Part shown: positions 10,991 to 28,939 of the stretch, in pieces
How the letters are laid out: every line of letters begins with the position of its first letter
Numbering within the stretch: position 1 is the stretch's first letter
Assembly (NCBI RefSeq): GCF_040412425.1
Contig: NC_089749.1
Location: 36,124,570 to 36,188,569, forward strand
Length of the DNA: 64,000 bases
Direction: 5' to 3'
Source of the DNA: Macrobrachium rosenbergii
Lineage: Eukaryota > Arthropoda > Malacostraca > Decapoda > Palaemonidae
Notes under the pieces: model-generated
The model's input: the letters and a program-made list of their open reading frames with translations, nothing else
The model's database searches: none
What the model was told of the DNA's origin: nothing
Made by a program: the position numbers and the translations under genes

Positions 10991-11390
10991 TTAACAACTG
11001 AATTTCGTGCTCTCTCTCTCTTTAACTCTTTCTTCAGCCTGCAACAACATAGCCTTGTACTCTACTTCCTTTATTTTAGATTGCTTCTTCAAAATATTCA
11101 ATTGTAACTGACTTACCTTATCATTAATTTCATTAATTTCTACACCTATCTCCTCAACCTCATCATTAGCTTTAACCTGTTTCGTATCGTCTTCATTAAC
11201 CTGTTCTTCCCTACTCTCTTCATTTTCATCCTCCCTTATATCCTTTACATTCAGAGTCTCCCTGTAGACTTTTACCGCCTTGGCGACCTCCCACAAAAGT
11301 CGCCCATTCCTTATTTCCAGTTGATAATCCTATGTTTAAGAACTCAGCAATCAACCATAATTCATCCCATTTAAGATCATACAAATTCTG
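10991..11390 (-). pseudogene. gag N-terminal segment of LTR-A
   Basis: Minus-strand reading shows an N-terminal stretch with YDLKWDELWLIAEFL (about 11350-11390, a different frame). A highly charged, coiled-coil-like region follows (11296-10991), rich in Glu, Lys and Leu/Ile heptads such as NKEW, VEEIGVEINEIN and VKERE. This resembles the start of decapod Ty3 gag proteins. Frame changes and the (ATT)n at 10911-10973 separate it from the capsid segment. Confidence 0.55.
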
Positions 11391-11558
11391 TTCCCAACCA
11401 GGATTGGCAAGAAACTGTCAACAGAGGCCTCTTCATCCTCCAAAAACAACACTGGTAAACCTTGGGGACCTGTCTTAACTGCCTACAAACTATCTTGCCT
11501 CCTCTTTGAGTACTTCCCCAGTCGCAATTGTACTACAGTGTGATCCTTGCAAGGTAAT

Positions 11559-13598
<2,040 letters not shown>

Positions 13599-13610
13599 CT
13601 CCCCCCTTTT
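13599..13610 (-). promoter_or_regulatory. Polypurine tract of LTR-B element
   Basis: The minus strand reads AAAAGGGGGGAG immediately before the TGTTAT start of the LTR. That is the expected place for plus-strand DNA priming in LTR elements. No coding sequence is recognised in the 13611-13795 remnant. Confidence 0.65.
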
Positions 13611-13791
13611 AGGCTATGGATGACAATAACAGTTCTGTGTACCTTTCTCTGAATCACCCTCTTATGAATAAGGAACTTCGTAAGGGCAGGCCTAACGCAC
13701 TGTCTTTATACGTTCACGTGCTTCTTGTGCCTTTTTCCATAATTGTTATTATAAATAGTTTTCTGAATTTAACACTCTGTCACACACACAC

Positions 13792-16490
<2,699 letters not shown>

Positions 16491-16495
<5 letters not shown>

Positions 16496-16521
16496 ACAAC
16501 AACAATAATAATAATAATAAT

Positions 16522-16590
<69 letters not shown>
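16491..16590. repeat. (AAC)n/(AAT)n/(ATT)n trinucleotide repeats
   Basis: The AAC to AAT to ATT transition gives a partial self-complementary structure (AAT block followed by ATT block). Confidence 0.95.
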
Positions 16591-16591
<1 letters not shown>

Positions 16592-17505
16592 TCGTTGTTG
16601 CTTCAGTATCTAAACTCTATTTCCAGTTATAATTTTTTAAATAGAACGCTGATTTTTCTGTATTATCAATTTTCATTATTTAAAATATTTACAATCTTCT
16701 CCTTTTCCTGGCTTATGTGCCGTATGTCGGGTTTTCTTTATTTCCCTTTATAAACAGTAATGTGGTAACTAGTTGGGGGCAAGATTGTTTCTGTATTTTA
16801 TCGGGGACTAAAAGTTGAAATGGGCACTATTATACCGTAGAATTATTCACGTATTTGCCGTCGTTGGCGCTAAAATTATTTCTGAACTTTATTGGGACTT
16901 ACATTTGAAATGGGGCACTGCCATACAGTAGAATTATTCATTTGTTTTCATTGAATAGTAATGACATGCTCGAGATTATTCATGGCAATGCTTTCAGTGT
17001 CCTTTTTGTGAAGTATAACTAGATAGAATAGCTCTCTTAAAGCTTCGTATTTGAGTTCTCACCATGATTATAATTTTACGATTAGAAGTAGCATCTATGA
17101 AAACACTAACAGGAGACAGTGTTTAATAAGCAGATAAAAATCATATATTAAGTTGTAGATTAATGTTTCTTTTTAAAATAAATAAAAAAAAGGACACTTA
17201 AAATTGTTATAAAAAACAAGTTTCCGGAAGTAACTTTATATTAGAACTCGAAAATAAATTCCTACAGACCCGCAAAGAGCCTGCAAAATTATTTCCTTCT
17301 AAGAATATGAAGTAAATTGACTGTTGTTATTTTGTTTCTCTGGGAAAGTTTTAATTCGCTGTATACGTAAAGGACCCCTTTAAATGTTATCGTTTTCTAT
17401 TTTCTGTTGTGACATTCGGATAACGCTCTCTTCTGGGCGTCCACCTTTCTCGAGCGACCTTGCTTTGAAATGTTTTATTGCTTGTAAGTTAAAGAAGACG
17501 AAGAG

Positions 17506-17509
<4 letters not shown>
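16591..17509. other. Unannotated intergenic DNA
   Basis: Two loosely similar blocks near 16780-16850 and 16865-16940 ('ttctgtattttatcggggac', then 'gaaatgggcactattatacc' against 'gaaatggggcactgccatac') suggest an old short tandem duplication. Nothing else was recognised. Confidence 0.45.

Positions 17510-17574
<65 letters not shown>
17510..17574. repeat. (CT)n microsatellite
   Basis: CT dinucleotide run. Confidence 0.97.
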
Positions 17575-17575
<1 letters not shown>

Positions 17576-18499
17576 ATGATGCTTGTTTTCAGTTCAGTTA
17601 TTTCGGAAATTTTCTGGACAATTTCATTTTTATGTACCAGTGCTTTTTTGAGCAACGTAAAGGCACTGTCGATATAGGTGCTCTTTGTGCAGCATCAATA
17701 TGTAATAGTGCAAAGATTCATTTAAGCATTTTCCTTCTTACTCTAGATTTTATTTGCTCTGACACCCACTTCTGGGTACCACGCTAAAACTTTCTACCTT
17801 TTAATTCAGTGACCACATGACACCCATCCGAAAGCTTGTGCAGTGCCATTTTCCAAGGATCAGTTGCATAAGATCTTCGAAAACTCACCGGCAGGAATGC
17901 CAACCACGAGTTACTGCAAAGTCATGATACACGCAGACGGAGACGTCAGAAGAGAACACCAGCCCTTTAATGTCGGTCGATGCCCGTGAATAGATTGCAT
18001 CAGAGTGCTATCATCCGAGACGCAACTAGACTTCGCTGAGAGAAGTTTCTGATGCGGTATTTCTATTTTTTGTATTACGAACACATCTTTTCATCTCGCG
18101 TGCTAGGCTGACAACATCTGTAGAGGATGGTCAAAGGCTTCGCTCCGTAGGATAGCACACTAGAATTGTTAAAGTCCTTTGCAACGATGCTCTCTGCTTG
18201 TGACTCTGAATCCCATCCCTTTGGTGTTTTCCTTCTTAACTCTCCAACTTCTTTAACTTTACCTTGATCCAGTTTGCTGTATCATCTGAGAACAAATGCT
18301 CGGGGCAAGCCGTATAAGCGTATAGATGAGACTCTGGGGACTCGTTAGTCTGGTTTACAATTACCTAGTGGAGGCTGCATCGAAAATTGGACGGTACCAC
18401 TCATGAAATGAGATGATACTTCTCTTTGTATTGTACAGTGCAATTCACAGTTAGAAAATAAGGAAAAGACTTAACATACATGTGCTTGTATTAGCTAGC

Positions 18500-18500
<1 letters not shown>
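17575..18500. other. Unannotated intergenic DNA
   Basis: No recognisable coding or repeat signature. Confidence 0.45.
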
Positions 18501-18828
<328 letters not shown>

Positions 18829-18859
18829 AATGTATGTATAATCAACATTATGTCGTTCC

Positions 18860-20241
18860 CCATAGGGGTGGCTTCCGGAAAAATACAAGATAATAATCAC
18901 TGCCCCTTTCATTCTTTCATCTGCTTGATCGTGGATGAACAAGCGTGCAGAAAACTTCCACAGCATGTGTATGCTTCATACAAACACAGAATAGTCGTCA
19001 GCAGCTCGTTGAAACACATCCCCCAACCCCCACACTCACACTCACACTCCTTACCATTCACCCTTGTGTTGTACGCTCTCTCTGCTTTCATAGTTTCCTG
19101 ATTCCTTTTGAGTAACTTGAGTCAGTCTATCTGGCCGCCAGTGAATCTCTCCCCCGCCCCCAACACTTGCACAATGTGTTTTTCACCAACCTATCAACCT
19201 CCATTCTTTTCACATGACCGAACCATTTCAAATACTTTGATCCTTCCTTTCACTTAGGGCAACTGTTGTACAACTGCATATCATTGCATTTCTTACCCAT
19301 TTAGTTCTTCACATGCAACATTTGTCAGTTTTCACACCGCACCAGTCACTTTCTCAACTACAAATTTTAACACGCAAATACACACACACACGTGCGCGAA
19401 TGCGCACACAACCACTTTTCTCACTATTAATGTGGGTGGTAACCAAGAAAATTAAGACATTGATCACTTCCACATTCTCACTTATATTACTGAATCTTGG
19501 ATGTATCCCCTGTGCCGAAAACTTCCACAACACTGGTCACTTCATTCACGCATATAGGAGCCTCACTAACACTGGTTCGAACCCCTTACTCTCCTTGCAT
19601 CATTAACCTATCTTGCACACACTCTCTTTCTTGCTGAATGTTGAGACTATCCCATCACATTGCTTCTTTCACTCCATCTATCCATCCCCTTTTAGGTCTT
19701 CTACTCTTTCCTCGCAAAAATTTCATCCAGTCTTGTTCGAACATGAAAGAACCATTTCAGAATACTCTGACACGTCCTCTCACCTTTCCACTGCATATAA
19801 AACTCCACTTTTCACACCTTTCATTTCATCTCATCCCACTGCGCAAATAGTTCATCTTAGGCTACAACTTTCACCTTTTTTTTCCATTCAATTCAACACC
19901 CACACCTCACTTCCATAGGGAAGACTTGGTTCACCAATCACTTTCTACATTCTCACATTGGCTTCCATAGACACTCCTAGTTACCCCTCAATCTTTTGAA
20001 CATATCCTGCTATCTTTCTTGCACCGCCTACCGTGTGAGTCACCTTTGTTCTCATACTACCATCATCCAAAATCTTTACACTCCAATACTTAAAACAAAA
20101 CACCGCTTCCATTCTCTCGCCATCCATACTAGGACACACTGCTCCATTTTTCTGGTTCCCATTGACCCTCATTTGTCAATTTTCTTGCTGATGTTTTTCT
20201 CCCAATTTGCTTCTCTGGTTAGCACTTCAGAACTAATCCCC
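18860..20241 (-). pseudogene. LINE reverse-transcriptase C-terminal region (left part of split LINE)
   Basis: On the minus strand several decayed motifs of LINE ORF2 C-terminal regions appear in order. They are 'FKYWSVKILDDGSM' with 'VTHTVGGARKIAGYV' (about 20170-19990; family F-K-Y-L-G...D-G-S-M...V-x-x-R-V-G-x-A-R-K), 'YGSEVWVLN' (about 19915-19890) and 'YLKWFGHVKRM' (about 19240-19205). Frames and stops break it many times. The upstream reverse-transcriptase part is at 22340-22840, beyond an inserted element. I cannot fix the clade (Jockey- or CR1-like) by eye. The 3' boundary is approximate. Confidence 0.7.
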
Positions 20242-21164
20242 TATACTCTTTTTTTTTTTTTTAATCTGGCGAAAATGTACTTAAAAATGGGCGGGATGAT
20301 TGGTAGAATGTAACATTTCCAAATAACATTTAATATTTCATAGAAGTACCTGGTGGCCCGAATGAAAGCTTATTTCATAACCTAAGTTTCTCCCCTCGAA
20401 TATAATATGTTTGGTCAGATAATAATGCTGTCGAGTTGAGAGACTATGGAAAGATGTGGTCATCAGTCCAAAAGTAAATAGCAAGGACGCCGAAGTCAAC
20501 GTCTTGAAATGTGCTTCGGATACACCGTTTTTCATGCCGATATTTTTATATATTATCCATATATTTTATTGTAAATTGAAACAAATCACAGCAAATATTA
20601 TAAGAAACATATAATTATCGACACTCTACAAAGACTGGATTCCCCTTAAAACGCGGAATTGGTGAAATTACTCTGTGGGAAAATTTATGGAGAGGTAAAA
20701 CGAACTGGCGCCTCTATCTCATGGCAGGAGTATATACAGTATTGTTGTTTCCTTGGTTTGGTTCCTTTTAGAAACGCAGTGAGCATCTAATGGCAGTGTT
20801 AAATTACTCTGGATGCCTTTTAGAGGTTATATCAGCAATACAATATTTTCAGTGGTTTTTTCGTAGGCGCGCAAACCATATGCCCACATTATTCATAATT
20901 CTTCTTGATATTTGATAGCAAGGTTGTATAAGTAGGTATAGCATAAACGTCTAAAATGTAGGCCTATGTTGCACCAGCCATTTGCAGAAATACAAATTAG
21001 ATTTTAAAAGTAGGCTTCGCATTACTTATAACACAGAATTACATCAAATTCACGAATAGATAAATTTTCTTAAAAGACTTGGATGGGACCAGACCATTGC
21101 CTGTTTGGGAAACGTGTTAGGCCTATGTTATCGTGCACTTGCCATATCTACGGAAAAAATCACA

Positions 21165-21400
<236 letters not shown>

Positions 21401-22339
21401 TAACACTTAACACACATTCATATATATATATATAATACCGAAAGCGCTTAACCACAGAATGTTAATAAAAAGAATGAGATTAAAATAGCCAAGATTCAGC
21501 AGAGAATTACACACCAGAAGCCGCCCAGGCAGTGGCAGTGAGGGAACTGAAGGAAAACATTTTACGCAACAATGACAACAAGTCTGTCAAATATCAAATA
21601 AGGACACAAACAGTTTGTTGACAACTGGACGTTTAGAGTTGGGACTATCTTTTATATTAAAAAGCGTCTAAAATGTTCAGGTCAGTTTCATTGATTACTC
21701 ATCCAACAACTTTGATGTCTTTATGTTATGTGTAGGTTTTACATCCCAGGATAAGAAATCACTCGAAAGTATGTAAAAGCTACAGTACATAGAATGTAAA
21801 AAACAAATCCAAAATAGCATAATGGACTTTAAAGGTAGGAGATCATTAACTAATGGGAAAGGATGAACTAAACCGATAGTGGCTCTTCTGCTTAAGTTAT
21901 TTACCTGACAAATTTCAAATATAATTTTCATCAGTTTTATGTTTTGAGTAGGTCCTGTTCTTTAGCAAATGTTGATAATTACACTTTTCTTGTAATTTTT
22001 GGTGTAATTTGATTCACTCTACCATAAATAATATAGGGAAAACGCATAAAAAGTTCGGCATGCAAAACTGTGTATCCGAAACACATTTCAAGACGTGCTA
22101 CTTACTTTTGGACTCACAAGCGCATTTGTTCAGAGTCTCTCAGCTTGATAGCATTATTGACAGACGCAACATATATTTGAGAAAGAAATTTAGGCTATTA
22201 GATAAACTTTCTCTGGATCACTACGTGCTTAAATGAAATACAACGATGCTATTCGGACATTTTTCATTTATTCAATCATCGTGAATCTCCTGCCCACTTT
22301 TAATTGCATTTCAACCAGAATAAAAAAAAAAGAATATAG

Positions 22340-22845
22340 TCTGTACAGTTTTTTTCCTTATCTACAATCAGTATTGCATCTGTGAATTTTGGCCTTTCCA
22401 ACTCCATGCATAGCCAACCTTCTTTCTTTGGAGATTTGCACCTAAATCAACTGGCCTTATCCTGATTTCTAGCTTCACCCCATCCATAAAGACATTAAAC
22501 AGACATGGAGAAATTGCGCAACATTGTCTCAGTCCTATTTTTACCCCAACCTCAAATTCCAACATATGCTTCACTTCCATCATTAAAACTTTATCCCTCT
22601 CGACATTTCATCCATTTATACCATACATCATCAATACCTCCACAAAGCTTTCTCCATCAGTTTTATCATTAGTTTTCTCTAGATCCATGTATGCCAGATA
22701 CAGCCTCTCTTTACTTTCAGACTTCTCACATAACTGTCTCATATCAGACATCTGATATACACACCCTCTTCCCTATCTAAACACACCCTGTTCTTTGCGT
22801 ATCAAGCCTATAACCCGTCATACTATCATTATCAAAATCCTACCA
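22340..22845 (-). pseudogene. LINE reverse-transcriptase core (right part of split LINE)
   Basis: On the minus strand, about 22840-22370 reads I-R-K-E-Q-G-V-F-R...G-R-G-C-V, RQLCEKSESKERLYLAYMD with LEK, MMYGIN, then 'FEVGVKIGLRQCCAISPCLF', NVFMDGV. These correspond to RT blocks (E-Q-x-G-F-R, A-F-M-D-L-E-K-A-Y-D, G-V-R-Q-G-C-x-x-S-P-x-L-F-N). The QG of the family signature is QC here. The catalytic F-A-D-D block is destroyed (N-S-Q-M-Q-Y, then a stop). It is the upstream half of the LINE whose C-terminal region lies at 18860-20241. Confidence 0.78.
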
Positions 22846-22874
22846 TGCGCTTTACCTGTATCTGCTTCTTTTGC

Positions 22875-23112
22875 ACATGTGTTAGAATGTTATTATGTCA
22901 ATTCTTGTGAACTCACTTTTTACATTACTTGTATTTATCCATTGTAATTATTCCCGAGAGTAATTGACCTCAGGTCACCTAAATTCTATTGTATTCCTCT
23001 GTGTGACGTCCGCACGTCGCCTCATAAGCGGCATACATTCTGAATAAAGTATTACGGGCTGCTCTATGAGCAAGAGCCCGTGCTGGCATAAGGCCAGCTT
23101 AATAAAAAAAAA
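22875..23112 (+). mobile_element. Polyadenylated retroposon 3' end (LINE/SINE-like)
   Basis: It ends with a GC-rich hairpin, GGGCTGCTCTATGAGCAAGA then GCCCGTGCTGGCATAAGGCC, followed by AGCTTAATAAAAAAAAA. An AATAAAG signal precedes it (about 23043). This resembles the 3' end of a poly(A)-tailed retroposon on the plus strand. No coding part was recognised. Confidence 0.45.
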
Positions 23113-23162
23113 ATTAATAAAGTAGCAATACCTATCCTCCTGCTCATTATTTTGCACCTCTT

Positions 23163-23424
<262 letters not shown>

Positions 23425-23427
<3 letters not shown>

Positions 23428-23940
23428 TGAAACTACAAATGTCACTTAATGTCCAGTTCACGCTACTTGGGAATATTCCCGATGAAGAATTATCACCGAA
23501 GGGGAATTTTTAAAGTGATAAATGGATCGGAACCGCCAGGTCTCGATCCCTCGACACGGTCACTTCCAGTGACTCCATTCTACGGTCAAACCATTGAGCC
23601 ACCAAGAGAGGTATACGTTAATGCCGAATCTGCCATACTTATTTACCTGTCAAGAGCGGGGAAATTGTACTTGGCTTCGGCATTAACCCACCTCCACCAT
23701 GATAACTCATTGGTACGTTTGGAACACGTAGATTCGGCATTGACTTATACCTCTCTTGGTGGCTCAGTGGTTTGACCGTCGAATTAAGGAGTCGCTGGAA
23801 GTGACCGAGTCGAGGGATCGAGACCTGGCGGTTCTGATCCATTTATCACTTTAAAAATTCCCCTTCGGTGATAATTTCCCATCGGGGATATAACCAAGTA
23901 GCGTGAACTGGACATTTAAGTGACATTTGTAGCTTCATGA
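23425..23940. mobile_element. Foldback element with tRNA-like arms, copy 1
   Basis: The left arm (23425 to about 23625) and right arm (about 23735-23940) are inverted copies. The outer ends read TTCATGAA...CTACAAATGTCAC and their inverse. Inner blocks include 'TTAAAGTGATAAATGGATC', 'GGTCTCGATCCCTCGAC' and 'GGCTCARTGGTTTGACCGT'. The right arm contains a tRNA-like promoter: box A-like TGGCTCAGTGGTTTGAC and box B-like GGTTCTGATCC. The internal open frame is a by-product of the palindrome. A related copy lies at 46523-46765. Confidence 0.75.
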
Positions 23941-23969
23941 ATGTATATAAATCACGGTGTGATAAAAAC

Positions 23970-24260
<291 letters not shown>

Positions 24261-24272
24261 TGCCACATTTAT

Positions 24273-24296
24273 TCTCTCTCTCTCTCTCTCTCTCTG
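24273..24296. repeat. (CT)n microsatellite
   Basis: Short CT run with one G interruption. The pyrimidine-rich stretch 24520-24720 that follows has no gene. Confidence 0.93.
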
Positions 24297-24956
24297 TCTC
24301 GTTGTGATTAAAAATTTTCTTGTCTTGAATTGAATTTTGCATCTTTAATATCTAACACGGTATTCGTTTGCATGCTTTTGAAAGCTTTAACGAACTAAGT
24401 GAAAGAAGACAACGAACTTCACTGCCACTCTAGGCGGTGACAGTTCCTCTTAGCTGACCGGAAATCAGCAGTTCTTTGTCAACAGAACGCGCTTTCATAG
24501 TCTATACAGCTAACCGAGTGTGTTAGCATGTTCTCTTTCACTTTTTTCCTTTCTTACTCATTATCCATCTTCCTTCCCCATTCTGTATGCAACTCTTCCT
24601 AATTTCCATCTAATTTTCCTTCGCCTTCCCTCTTCCCCCCTCCACCCTCCCCCCTCCGCATCTTTCTCTTCAGTCTGTCGTTCTCATCTCGTTCTCTCCT
24701 CCTCCTCCGAACTCCCCGTGTCTCACCCCTTTTCCATTTATTAGGATGGTCAAGGTCACTATCCTTTTCCTTATTAGAGGACGTCCCACGAATCATTAAT
24801 GAAAGCAAAGGGAGCGTCCTATATTTTATAGGATCCCCAGAAGGGCGGGGTCAGGATTTTGCTTGCGTCGGTAATGTGTTTGTGCCAGCTATTCTCTCCC
24901 CCGGGTTTGTTTACTTGTCTTTGGCTCCAGCATTTTACTTTGCTTTATATGTCGTA

Positions 24957-25021
24957 CACATACACACACACAAGCACACGCACACATATATATGTGTGTG
25001 TCTGTGTGTGTGTGCGTGCAT

Positions 25022-25065
<44 letters not shown>

Positions 25066-25085
25066 GTGTGTGCGTGCGTGCGTGG
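24957..25085. repeat. (CA)n/(TG)n imperfect microsatellite
   Basis: CA-rich then TG-rich, so it is partly self-complementary. Confidence 0.93.
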
Positions 25086-25324
25086 CGAGTAAGTGCGCGG
25101 GCATGAGGACTTTTACATATGCTTTTACATATAATTTATTATCTTATTGGCTTTAAGATTAAATTGAAACAGGGCGGTGTTTTTAGACAATTTCTTTTCA
25201 ATATACGTATTTCATCTAAAACCTTCACATACTCGGGTAACACAATTTCAATTGCATTCCAATATTTCACACAGTTTATTCCTTTTTTTTTCTCAATCAC
25301 TGACGATACTGCAATTCTTTGAAG

Positions 25325-25329
<5 letters not shown>

Positions 25330-25385
<56 letters not shown>

Positions 25386-25386
25386 G
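25330..25386. repeat. (CT)n microsatellite
   Basis: CT run with one TT interruption. 25387-25722 shows no gene. Confidence 0.95.
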
Positions 25387-25722
25387 TTTACACGGTACGA
25401 CTATTTTGGTTCTTCGCCTGACAAAACGCTGGTATATATCTTCCATCTTCATGGAGTTTGTTTGTTCTACATGCGACAAAGAAGGATTATATATTCCCTG
25501 ATCGGTTTAATTATTCCCTGATTTTCTGCTTCCTCTTCTTTCTCTTTTGCATCCAAAATTACGGAAACTTTTTTTGCTTTGTCCCGGTACTGTTATTGTT
25601 CAGTGGCTGCTGCAATACTGCCTGAAGCTCTTTACTACACCATGTTTGCAGAACGTGTGTGTAATATATATACATATATATATATGTGTGTGTGTCTTTG
25701 TATGTATGTATATTTTTATTTT

Positions 25723-26726
25723 ATATAAGGTGAATTCTGTTAAGCACGCTTTGTAAAACATCATCATCTGCATTTTCCAGATCTGTTAAGTTTCTATCGT
25801 TACTCCAATCTAACCCTTCTTTTCCATCTGCGACCACTTTCCATTATGAAATCAGTGGAAATGCAGACAGCATAGAGGAAATAACATTCTCTTGTATCAC
25901 CCCACCATTTACCACAAATTCACTTTACAAAATTCCACCAGCATTAACTTTGCATCTGTTTTGTTCATAGATAATTTCAATTAACTTTTCATATTTAACG
26001 GGAGAACCATAATGTCACAAGACTTTATGCTACCTAATACCTTCCCGTAAGCAACAAAACCCGCAGTAAGGGAATTTTAAATTCCATGCAACGCTGCACG
26101 ATATGTTTAAACAAAAATATGTAATCTGTTCAACTTTTGTCTTTTCTATAACCAGCGTGTTCATCTGCAATCTTTTTGACAATTTCTTTCTCCAGCCTAT
26201 TGGGAATAAGCATTCTCATTATTTTTGCAGCAGTAAGTCCATTGTCTCTATATTTATCACATTCAGTCAGGACAACTTCCCTGGGGATACCTTAGCTATG
26301 ACCTTCAATTCCCAACCATCAGGCTTTGTTTCCTCTATCCTTATTCGGCAAAACAGTCTCGTGAAATGGTTACATTGAAAATTTCGATAATGGCACTATT
26401 ATAATGTTATACATAATCATTTATGTGACTCTCTCTAAATTAAAAGTGTAAAATATCATTTAAAAGGAAATAACTTAGTAATATATTACCCTTTGTATTA
26501 CAAAGATGAAAGGAATTTGTTAAAAACTGCAAACATTCCGATTGAATTTATGAAAAACTGTAAACATTCCGATTGAATTTGTGAAAAACTGTAAACATTT
26601 CGATGACGAATATTCTGGTGATGCAGTCATTTTTGATCAGAGACCTCTTGTGTCTGACAACGTTGACACTTACTTTTTATTGCAGAGTTACTAAGCCTAT
26701 AGAATCTGAGGAGGGAGATTGTCAAT
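25723..26726 (-). pseudogene. LINE reverse-transcriptase fragment, duplicate copy 1
   Basis: The minus strand carries LINE RT motifs: 'YGSPVKYEKLIEIIYEQNRC', KVNAGGIL, 'NGGVIQENVISSMLSAF' (family G-V-x-Q-G-x-x-L-S-P-x-L-F), 'VADGKEGLDWSNDRNL' and TDLENADDD, where the catalytic Y-A-D-D is N-A-D-D. A nearly identical segment lies at 27516-28507. Several frame breaks are shared. It lacks the C-terminal and 3' portions present next to copy 2. Confidence 0.75.
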
Positions 26727-26854
26727 TTTTTTTCTCTTTTCCACTTTTGGCTCTCGATGTATACTTAAAAGGGTTTTGCATTGTAGAAGCTTCCTGGACA
26801 AGTTAAAACCTTTTGGCGTGTTCCGTAAGATATTAATTTTTACGAATATTCAAA

Positions 26855-26886
26855 TAATAATAATAATCATCATCATCATCATCATC
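26855..26886. repeat. (ATA)n/(ATC)n trinucleotide repeat at LINE 3' end
   Basis: On the minus strand it follows directly after the LINE C-terminus, consistent with a microsatellite-like LINE tail. Confidence 0.8.
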
Positions 26887-28507
26887 GCCTTCAGTACCAG
26901 TTGACGCAAAGGGCCTCTGTGAAATTTCTTCACGTCTGTCTCTCCTTTGCTGCATCTTCCAGACATCTCCACTCATATCCAGCTTCCCCTGCCATAGTTC
27001 TCATCCAGCAAGAACTGGGTCTTTCAGCTTTTCTGGTGCCCACAGGAGTCCAGCCGACATTGTCACGTACTGTTCTTATAGTGGTTGTGAGAGGGACATT
27101 TCCGAGCCATCTTTATCCCCCTGTACTTTCGTTATTTCCCGTATGGAATCATTTCTAACTCTATTATGACATATGACTCATAATATTCTCCTTAAAGCTT
27201 TATTCTCAAATCGACAAAATCTTTTAGATATAGTTTCATTGTAATGTCATGGTTCATGTCCGTATAAGAATACTGGTCATACTAGGCATGTATAATTTTG
27301 CTATTGCATGCAGTTTCAGTCTTTTGGATTCTCAAATCTTATTAAGTATTCCCATTGCTTAATTTGCCTTTTTTATGTTATTTCAATATTTTCCAACTCA
27401 CAAGGACCTGTACTGAAAATCTTTGTCCCTGAATATTTGAAAGATTCAACCTTTTAATTCTTTCTCCACACTGGGTCCTCACTACTTCTGTTTTTCTTTG
27501 GTCCCCTTTCTCTAGATATAAGGTGAATTCTGTTAAGCACGCTTTGTAAAATATCATCATCTGCATTTTCCAGATCTGTTAAGTTTCTATCGTTACTCCA
27601 ATCTAACCCTTCTTTTCCATCTGCGACCACTTTCCATTATGAAATCAGTGGAAATGCAGACAGCATAGAGGAAATAACATTCTCTTGTATCACCCCACCA
27701 TTTACCACAAATTCACTTTACAAAATTCCACCAGCATTAACTTTGCATCTGTTTTGTTCATAGATAATTTCAATTAACTTTTCATATTTAACGGAGAACC
27801 ATAATGTCACAAGACTTTATGCTACCTAATACCTTCCCGTAAGCAACAAAACCCGCAGTAAGGGAATTTTTAAATTCCATGCAACGCTGCACGATATGTT
27901 TAAACAAAAATATGTAATCTGTTCAACTTTTGTCTTTTCTATAACCAGCGTGTTCACCTGCAATCTTTTTGACAATTTCTTTCTCCAGCCTATTGGGAAT
28001 AAGCATTCTCATTATTTTTGCAACAGTAAGTCCATTGTCTCTATATTTATCACATTCAGTCAGGACAACTTCCCTGGGGATACCTTAGCTATGACCTTCA
28101 ATTCCCGACCGTCAGGCTTTGTTTCCTCAATCCTTATTCGACAAAACAGTCTCGTGAAATGGTTACATTGAAAATTTCGATAATGGCACTATTATAATGT
28201 TATACATAATCATTTATGTGACTCTCTCTAAATTAAAAGTGTAAAATATCATTTAAAAGGAAATAACTTAGTAATATATTACCCTTTGTATTACAAAGAT
28301 GAAAGGAATTTGTTAAAACTGCAAACATTCCGATTTTTATGAAAAACTGTAAACATTCCGATTGAGAAAACTGTAAACATTTCTTGAATATTCTGGTGAT
28401 GCAGTCATTTTTGATCAGAGACCTCTTGTGTCTGACAACGTTGACACTTACTTTTTATTGCAGAGTTACTAAGCCTATAGAATCTGAGGAGGGAGATTGT
28501 CAATTCT
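26855..28507 (-). pseudogene. LINE with RT core (duplicate copy 2) and 3' end
   Basis: On the minus strand, 28200-27540 repeats the RT motifs of copy 1, including N-A-D-D near 27553-27583. It continues into 'KVESFKYSGTKIFSTG' (27460-27410) and, at 27050-26890, 'YEWRCLEDAAKERQTWRN' with FTEALCVNWY, matching the W-x-x-L-x-x-A...D-R-x-x-W-R C-terminal pattern of RTE/CR1-type LINEs. After the stop comes a (GAT)n/(ATT)n tail at 26855-26886, as expected for LINE 3' ends. Multiple stops make it inactive. Confidence 0.75.
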
Positions 28508-28513
28508 TTATGT

Positions 28514-28938
28514 TGTAGGCAACCCCGCTGGGGCCCTGCAGGCAGATGCCACAGAAACGTCAAACGAAGACCAACCACGAGGGCCGACCTTTGACATGTG
28601 GTCCCCAGAAACACACAACAGGGACAAGCTATAGAAACAACGTTTATTATGTATTCTCGTCAGACACAGTCACTTATGGATGAAAATGCAACTGTGCACA
28701 AATGTAGAAACATTTCAGCTTTCAAGCCATATTTATCATATTGTCTTCCTTGTCATATACAAGGAAATAGTGTTTTTCATGTTTGAGAAAACACACTTTC
28801 TCCCAGTTGTATGTCCTTCTTGTTCTCAGTTCAAACCTTACTATTCTGCTCACAGTTGTTAATGACAAGTACAGAGTTTTGATTAATAAATTAATATATG
28901 CCTAGTCGCTATATATCACTCACCTCGCTGCCTCTACA
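28514..28938 (+). repeat. 5' LTR of the Gypsy element
   Basis: 425 bp, similar along its length to 32306-32714. It contains 'GTAGAAACAACG'-type and 'CAACGTTTATTATGTATTC' blocks and ends CCTCTACA just before the primer-binding site. Confidence 0.88.
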
Positions 28939-28939
28939 T

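Noticed and set aside
19313..19918. Plus-strand open frames of about 100 residues
   Set aside because: They are antisense shadows of the minus-strand LINE C-terminal region.
23449..23775. 108-residue open frame
   Set aside because: Lies across the two arms of a foldback element; an open frame on both strands is expected from the palindrome.
26103..26378. Repeated 91-residue frame also seen at 27896-28171
   Set aside because: Plus-strand shadow of a duplicated minus-strand LINE reverse transcriptase; conservation reflects the recent duplication.
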